A DNA stretch of 8,105 nucleotides, from NCBI GenBank assembly GCA_016195615.1, contig JACPZF010000064.1:1-8105 (forward strand). Reading direction: 5' to 3'. The position numbers and the translations under genes are program-made. Source of the DNA: Candidatus Gottesmanbacteria bacterium (GTDB lineage: Bacteria > Patescibacteriota > Microgenomatia > JACPZF01). Shown in pieces: positions 6,780 to 8,105 of this stretch. The notes beneath the pieces were generated by a model. The model worked only from the letters and a program-made list of their open reading frames with translations, ran no database searches and was not told where the DNA came from. Positions within the stretch are counted from its first letter, which is position 1. Each line of letters opens with the position of its first letter.

Positions 6780-7064
6780 TCATCCAGAAACAATTAACGG
6801 AAAATTGAATCTAAAAAAAGGGGATGGCTCGTTCTTTTTGCTTCTTAATTTAAGAGGTATCGTTATGTTTTCTTCTTTGTAAAGTTCAATCAACGAAGAA
6901 GCAGTGTAAGAGATTTCGTTTATTGTCTCTTCTAGGGTTTCACCTTGGGCATAACAATCCTTCCAGTTGGGACACTTGGCTACAAAGCCACCACTATCAC
7001 CCTCAACAATAATCGGTAATTCGTATTCAAAAATGGTAAGTTTTTTTTGTTTTTTCATGACCAT
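6780..7064 (-). CDS. hicB: HicB-family antitoxin
   Basis: A 94-residue protein with the HicB partial RNase H-like fold. The hallmark stretch runs at about 11-45: a strand (FEYELPIIVE), then GGFVAKCPNWKDCYAQGETL, then the helix EETINEISYTASSLIELY. It normally binds HicA and represses the operon. The start is ATG 7064 (MVMKKQKK) or the ATG at 7058. The frame stays open upstream to a TTG at 7112, but that part runs through promoter-like sequence and is not family-like. It has no good Shine-Dalgarno sequence. The stop is 4 nt before the hicA remnant, in antitoxin-then-toxin order. The gene is intact although its toxin is not. The C-terminus (about 75-94) is short, basic and aromatic, with no obvious RHH or HTH domain. 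Confidence 0.8.
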   Translation of the reverse strand: MVMKKQKKLTIFEYELPIIVEGDSGGFVAKCPNWKDCYAQGETLEETINEISYTASSLIELYKEENITIPLKLRSKKNEPSPFFRFNFPLIVSG

Positions 7065-7067
7065 CGT

Positions 7068-7095
7068 ATTATACAACTTTTTTGTCAAAGTTATA
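7068..7095 (-). promoter_or_regulatory. -10-like box and inverted repeat upstream of hicB
   Basis: On the minus strand, TATAAT (7068-7073) lies 3 nt before ATG 7064. It is partly covered by an inverted repeat, AACTTT (7075-7080)/AAAGTT (7087-7092), extended by TA/TA outside one mismatch. A TTGACA is present but only 9 bp from the TATAAT, too close to be its -35. If this -10 is real, transcription would start almost at the ATG at 7058, giving a leaderless mRNA. An operator for HicB is plausible. Confidence 0.4.
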
Positions 7096-7107
7096 CAGTC
7101 TCGGCCA

Positions 7108-7153
7108 GTCAAGATTTAATAATGTTAGCGGGTTAACGAGTTCGCGAGTTAGG
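7108..7153. repeat. short dispersed repeat with 8 bp phasing, copy 1
   Basis: The 35 bp beginning GTCAAGATTTAATAATGTTA at 7108 match 7880-7914 with four substitutions. The tail is GGGTTAAC-GAGTTCGC-GAGTTAGG, 8 bp units like those at 5450-5497. It fills the gap between higA and hicB. Confidence 0.65.
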
Positions 7154-7163
7154 AGATTTTAAA

Positions 7164-7433
7164 TCACTTTAAATCAATCGTCAGCTTCATGTTTAGCGCT
7201 TCCGCAAGACGTTTGAGAAAAGAAAGAGAAGGGGTTGTTAGAGCATTTTCGACACGAGAAATTACCGATTGTTTAGTGTTTAATTTATACGCCAAATCTT
7301 TCTGTGTTATCCGCTTTTTTAAGCGCGCTAGAATTAACGCTCTGGCTATTTTGTATTCAACTTCGGAATCCTTAAGCGCCTTTAAAACCTTAGGATCTTT
7401 TAATAATATTGTTTTGTGGGCTTGAAAATCCAT
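7164..7433 (-). CDS. higA: HigA-like XRE-family antitoxin
   Basis: An 89-residue protein from ATG 7433, chosen because AGGAGG lies directly before it at normal spacing; a GTG at 7466 would add 11 residues without support and run through the operator. Residues about 29-85 form an HTH_3/Cro-C1 domain: helix 1 (IARALILARLKK), the recognition region TQKDLAYKLNTKQSVISRVE (43-62), then TPSLSFLKRLAEALNMKLTI, the usual end of HigA-type antitoxins. It should bind the neighbouring HigB toxin and repress transcription. The toxin gene lies upstream (toxin-first order, typical of higBA), with a promoter and palindrome between the two genes. The gene is intact and stops with TGA. Confidence 0.9.
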   Translation of the reverse strand: MDFQAHKTILLKDPKVLKALKDSEVEYKIARALILARLKKRITQKDLAYKLNTKQSVISRVENALTTPSLSFLKRLAEALNMKLTIDLK

Positions 7434-7456
7434 AACTCCTCCTATGTAGTTATAGA

Positions 7457-7486
7457 TATATATCACAATTTTGCGATATTAGTCAA
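7457..7486 (-). promoter_or_regulatory. higA promoter with 20 bp palindromic operator
   Basis: On the minus strand: TTGACT (7481-7486), an 18 bp spacer, TATATA (7457-7462). The -35 overlaps the higB stop codon. Inside, the imperfect palindrome ATATCGCAAAATTGTGATAT (7460-7479) fills the spacer and reaches the -10, ideal for repression by HigA. It would allow the antitoxin to be made separately from the toxin (inferred). Confidence 0.6.
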
Positions 7487-7845
7487 TAGCGGCTTTGGGA
7501 TTCCAATAGGCGCCTTCTGGCTGTATTTATTTCTTTTTTGGGTGTCTTTTGTTTCTTTTTGGTAAATCCGTGAAGAAGTAAGAAAGTTTGCTCTTTTATG
7601 GTTTTATAAAAGAAACGCAGACTGTCTTGGCCCAAAATACGAATTTCCCAAAGATCGGTTCCCGAAATCTTTTTAACATGAGGTTGTCTCATATTAATTC
7701 CAAAATCTGTAAGTAGGTTGAAGGAATTAATAACTTTTGACTTAGCAACCGGAGAAAGGTTTTCGATAAAATCAAAAACCGGCTTCTGGCCAGAAGGAGA
7801 CTCGTAATAAATTATTTTCCATTTAGGGCTCACTTTTTCTGTCAC
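7483..7845 (-). CDS. higB: HigB-like toxin, phage Gp49-like (DUF891) family
   Basis: A 120-residue protein of the RelE-superfamily branch known as Gp49-like/HigB. Family landmarks in order: WKIIYYESPSGQKPVFDFIE (9-28), a helix with LL and G (44-49), P55 and K58-K59, LWEIRI (65-70) followed by LRFFY (76-80), then FLLLHGFTKKKQKTP (88-102) with EI..A..R at the end. In this family the basic residues around WEIR, R77 and the HGF.KK.QKTP segment form the mRNA-cleavage surface, and all are present. The length is normal. The start is GTG 7845, or GTG 7833; neither has a clear Shine-Dalgarno sequence. Promoter-like block C ends 10 bp upstream, so translation may be leaderless. higA follows after 49 bp. 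This is the only toxin in the window that appears complete. Confidence 0.9.
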   Translation of the reverse strand: MTEKVSPKWKIIYYESPSGQKPVFDFIENLSPVAKSKVINSFNLLTDFGINMRQPHVKKISGTDLWEIRILGQDSLRFFYKTIKEQTFLLLHGFTKKKQKTPKKEINTARRRLLESQSRY

Positions 7846-7854
7846 TCTTGTTTT

Positions 7855-7884
7855 AGGATATCCCCCTTAGCCTCGCGTTGTCAA
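7855..7884 (-). promoter_or_regulatory. promoter-like block, copy C, upstream of higB
   Basis: On the minus strand: TTGACA (7879-7884), an 18 bp spacer, TATCCT (7855-7860). The spacer is the same as in copies A and B, including ACGCGAGGCTAAG. Unlike A and B, it is not attached to the 170 bp hairpin repeat; the similarity ends at the -35. The predicted transcript start (about 7848) is only a few bases before GTG 7845. Confidence 0.6.
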
Positions 7885-7916
7885 GATTTAACAATGTTGG
7901 CGGGTTAAAGAGTTAG
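7880..7916. repeat. short dispersed repeat with 8 bp phasing, copy 2
   Basis: Matches 7108-7142 with a few substitutions (GTCAAGATTTAACAATGTTG start, then GGGTTAAA-GAGTTAGT). It overlaps the -35 of promoter block C on one side and the last codons of the partial gene at 7913 on the other. Confidence 0.6.
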
Positions 7917-8105
7917 TCCTTATATTTTTCCACCTTTTCGATAAATTTTTCCACTTCGGGAAGAAATTTTTTGGCGTCTTGATAGACCTTGTCAGCCACA
8001 TCTTCGTTGTATACCTCTCTCAAATCAAATTCCCCACTACTATAAGTCGTGATGTGATATGCTGAATATGTGGTTGATTCTGTCCAAATCACCAGTGAGG
8101 AACGG
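7913..8105 (-). CDS. 3' end of an unidentified gene, cut by the window edge
   Basis: An open minus-strand frame runs from the right edge to TAA at 7913-7915 and encodes the last 63 residues of a protein. It begins SSLVIWTESTTYSAYHITTY, which looks like a beta-rich part, followed by a charged segment (EFDLREVYNEDVADKVYQDA) and a Lys/Glu-rich amphipathic helix ending in EKVEKYKD. I do not recognise the family. Coding is supported by the absence of stops, the amphipathic protein-like character, and the position directly before a repeat and promoter block. Gene order (this gene, promoter C, higB) suggests it is a separate transcription unit. It could be a small TA partner, but nothing shows that. 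Confidence 0.55.
   Translation of the reverse strand, partial: RSSLVIWTESTTYSAYHITTYSSGEFDLREVYNEDVADKVYQDAKKFLPEVEKFIEKVEKYKD

Noticed and set aside
6605..6793. 62-codon minus-strand frame read as an intact small protein
   Set aside because: Only its N-terminus is HicA-like. The rest is out of frame relative to the recognisable HicA C-terminal half, so it is treated as a pseudogene.
7081..7092. TTGACA near 7085 as the -35 of hicB
   Set aside because: It is only 9 bp from the TATAAT box, and no -10 lies 16-18 bp downstream of it.
6780..7112. Longer HicB starting at TTG 7112
   Set aside because: The extra 16 residues run through the inverted repeat and -10-like box and do not resemble HicB N-termini.
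6238..8105. UGA recoded as an amino acid (code 25)
   Set aside because: higA and hicB end with TGA at the expected family lengths, and no conserved domain requires read-through of TGA.
1..8105. CRISPR array, rRNA or tRNA genes
   Set aside because: No regularly spaced repeats with unique spacers and no recognisable rRNA or tRNA sequence were seen on either strand.

Overview
The window looks like a piece of a bacterial genome from the Candidate Phyla Radiation (Patescibacteria), most likely the Microgenomates group. This placement rests on gene character only: an AT-rich sequence, a VirB6/TrbL-like membrane protein of the kind seen in CPR type IV secretion/pilus clusters, very long neighbouring proteins without recognisable domains, and a dense set of small toxin-antitoxin (TA) genes. 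TGA acts as a normal stop (for example in higA and hicB), so the recoded genetic code of Gracilibacteria/Absconditabacteria does not apply.

Left part (1-5261). A polytopic VirB6/TrbL-like protein on + (1-879, probably cut at its 5' end) faces two long minus-strand genes. One encodes a 1015-residue protein of unknown function with a hydrophobic C-terminal region (2214-5261). The other, 39 bp downstream, encodes a 425-residue protein with a single membrane segment and Pro/Thr-rich linkers (897-2174). The last two look like one operon and may be envelope or secretion components; this is inferred from context, not homology.

Middle part (5262-6237). Two near-identical direct repeats of about 170 bp, each with two strong hairpins, flank a HEPN/MNT-type TA module. 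The MNT nucleotidyltransferase gene is complete, but the HEPN gene upstream has lost its middle. The minus-strand downstream end of each repeat is a promoter-like block (TTGACA, conserved GC-rich 17-18 bp spacer, TA[GT]CCT). A third copy of this block alone lies in front of higB.

Right part (6238-8105). An RHH-type antitoxin with a gutted RelE/YafQ-type toxin on + meets, tail to tail, an intact hicB with a gutted hicA on -. Next come an apparently intact HigB (Gp49-like) toxin and HigA (XRE) antitoxin, then the 3' end of an unidentified minus-strand gene cut by the window edge.

The main pattern is that three neighbouring TA modules of three unrelated families each keep a complete antitoxin gene while the toxin gene carries an internal deletion. 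Only higBA appears functional. The conserved promoter block, the hairpin repeat and an 8-bp-period TTAA-rich repeat suggest a small-repeat-driven TA island.
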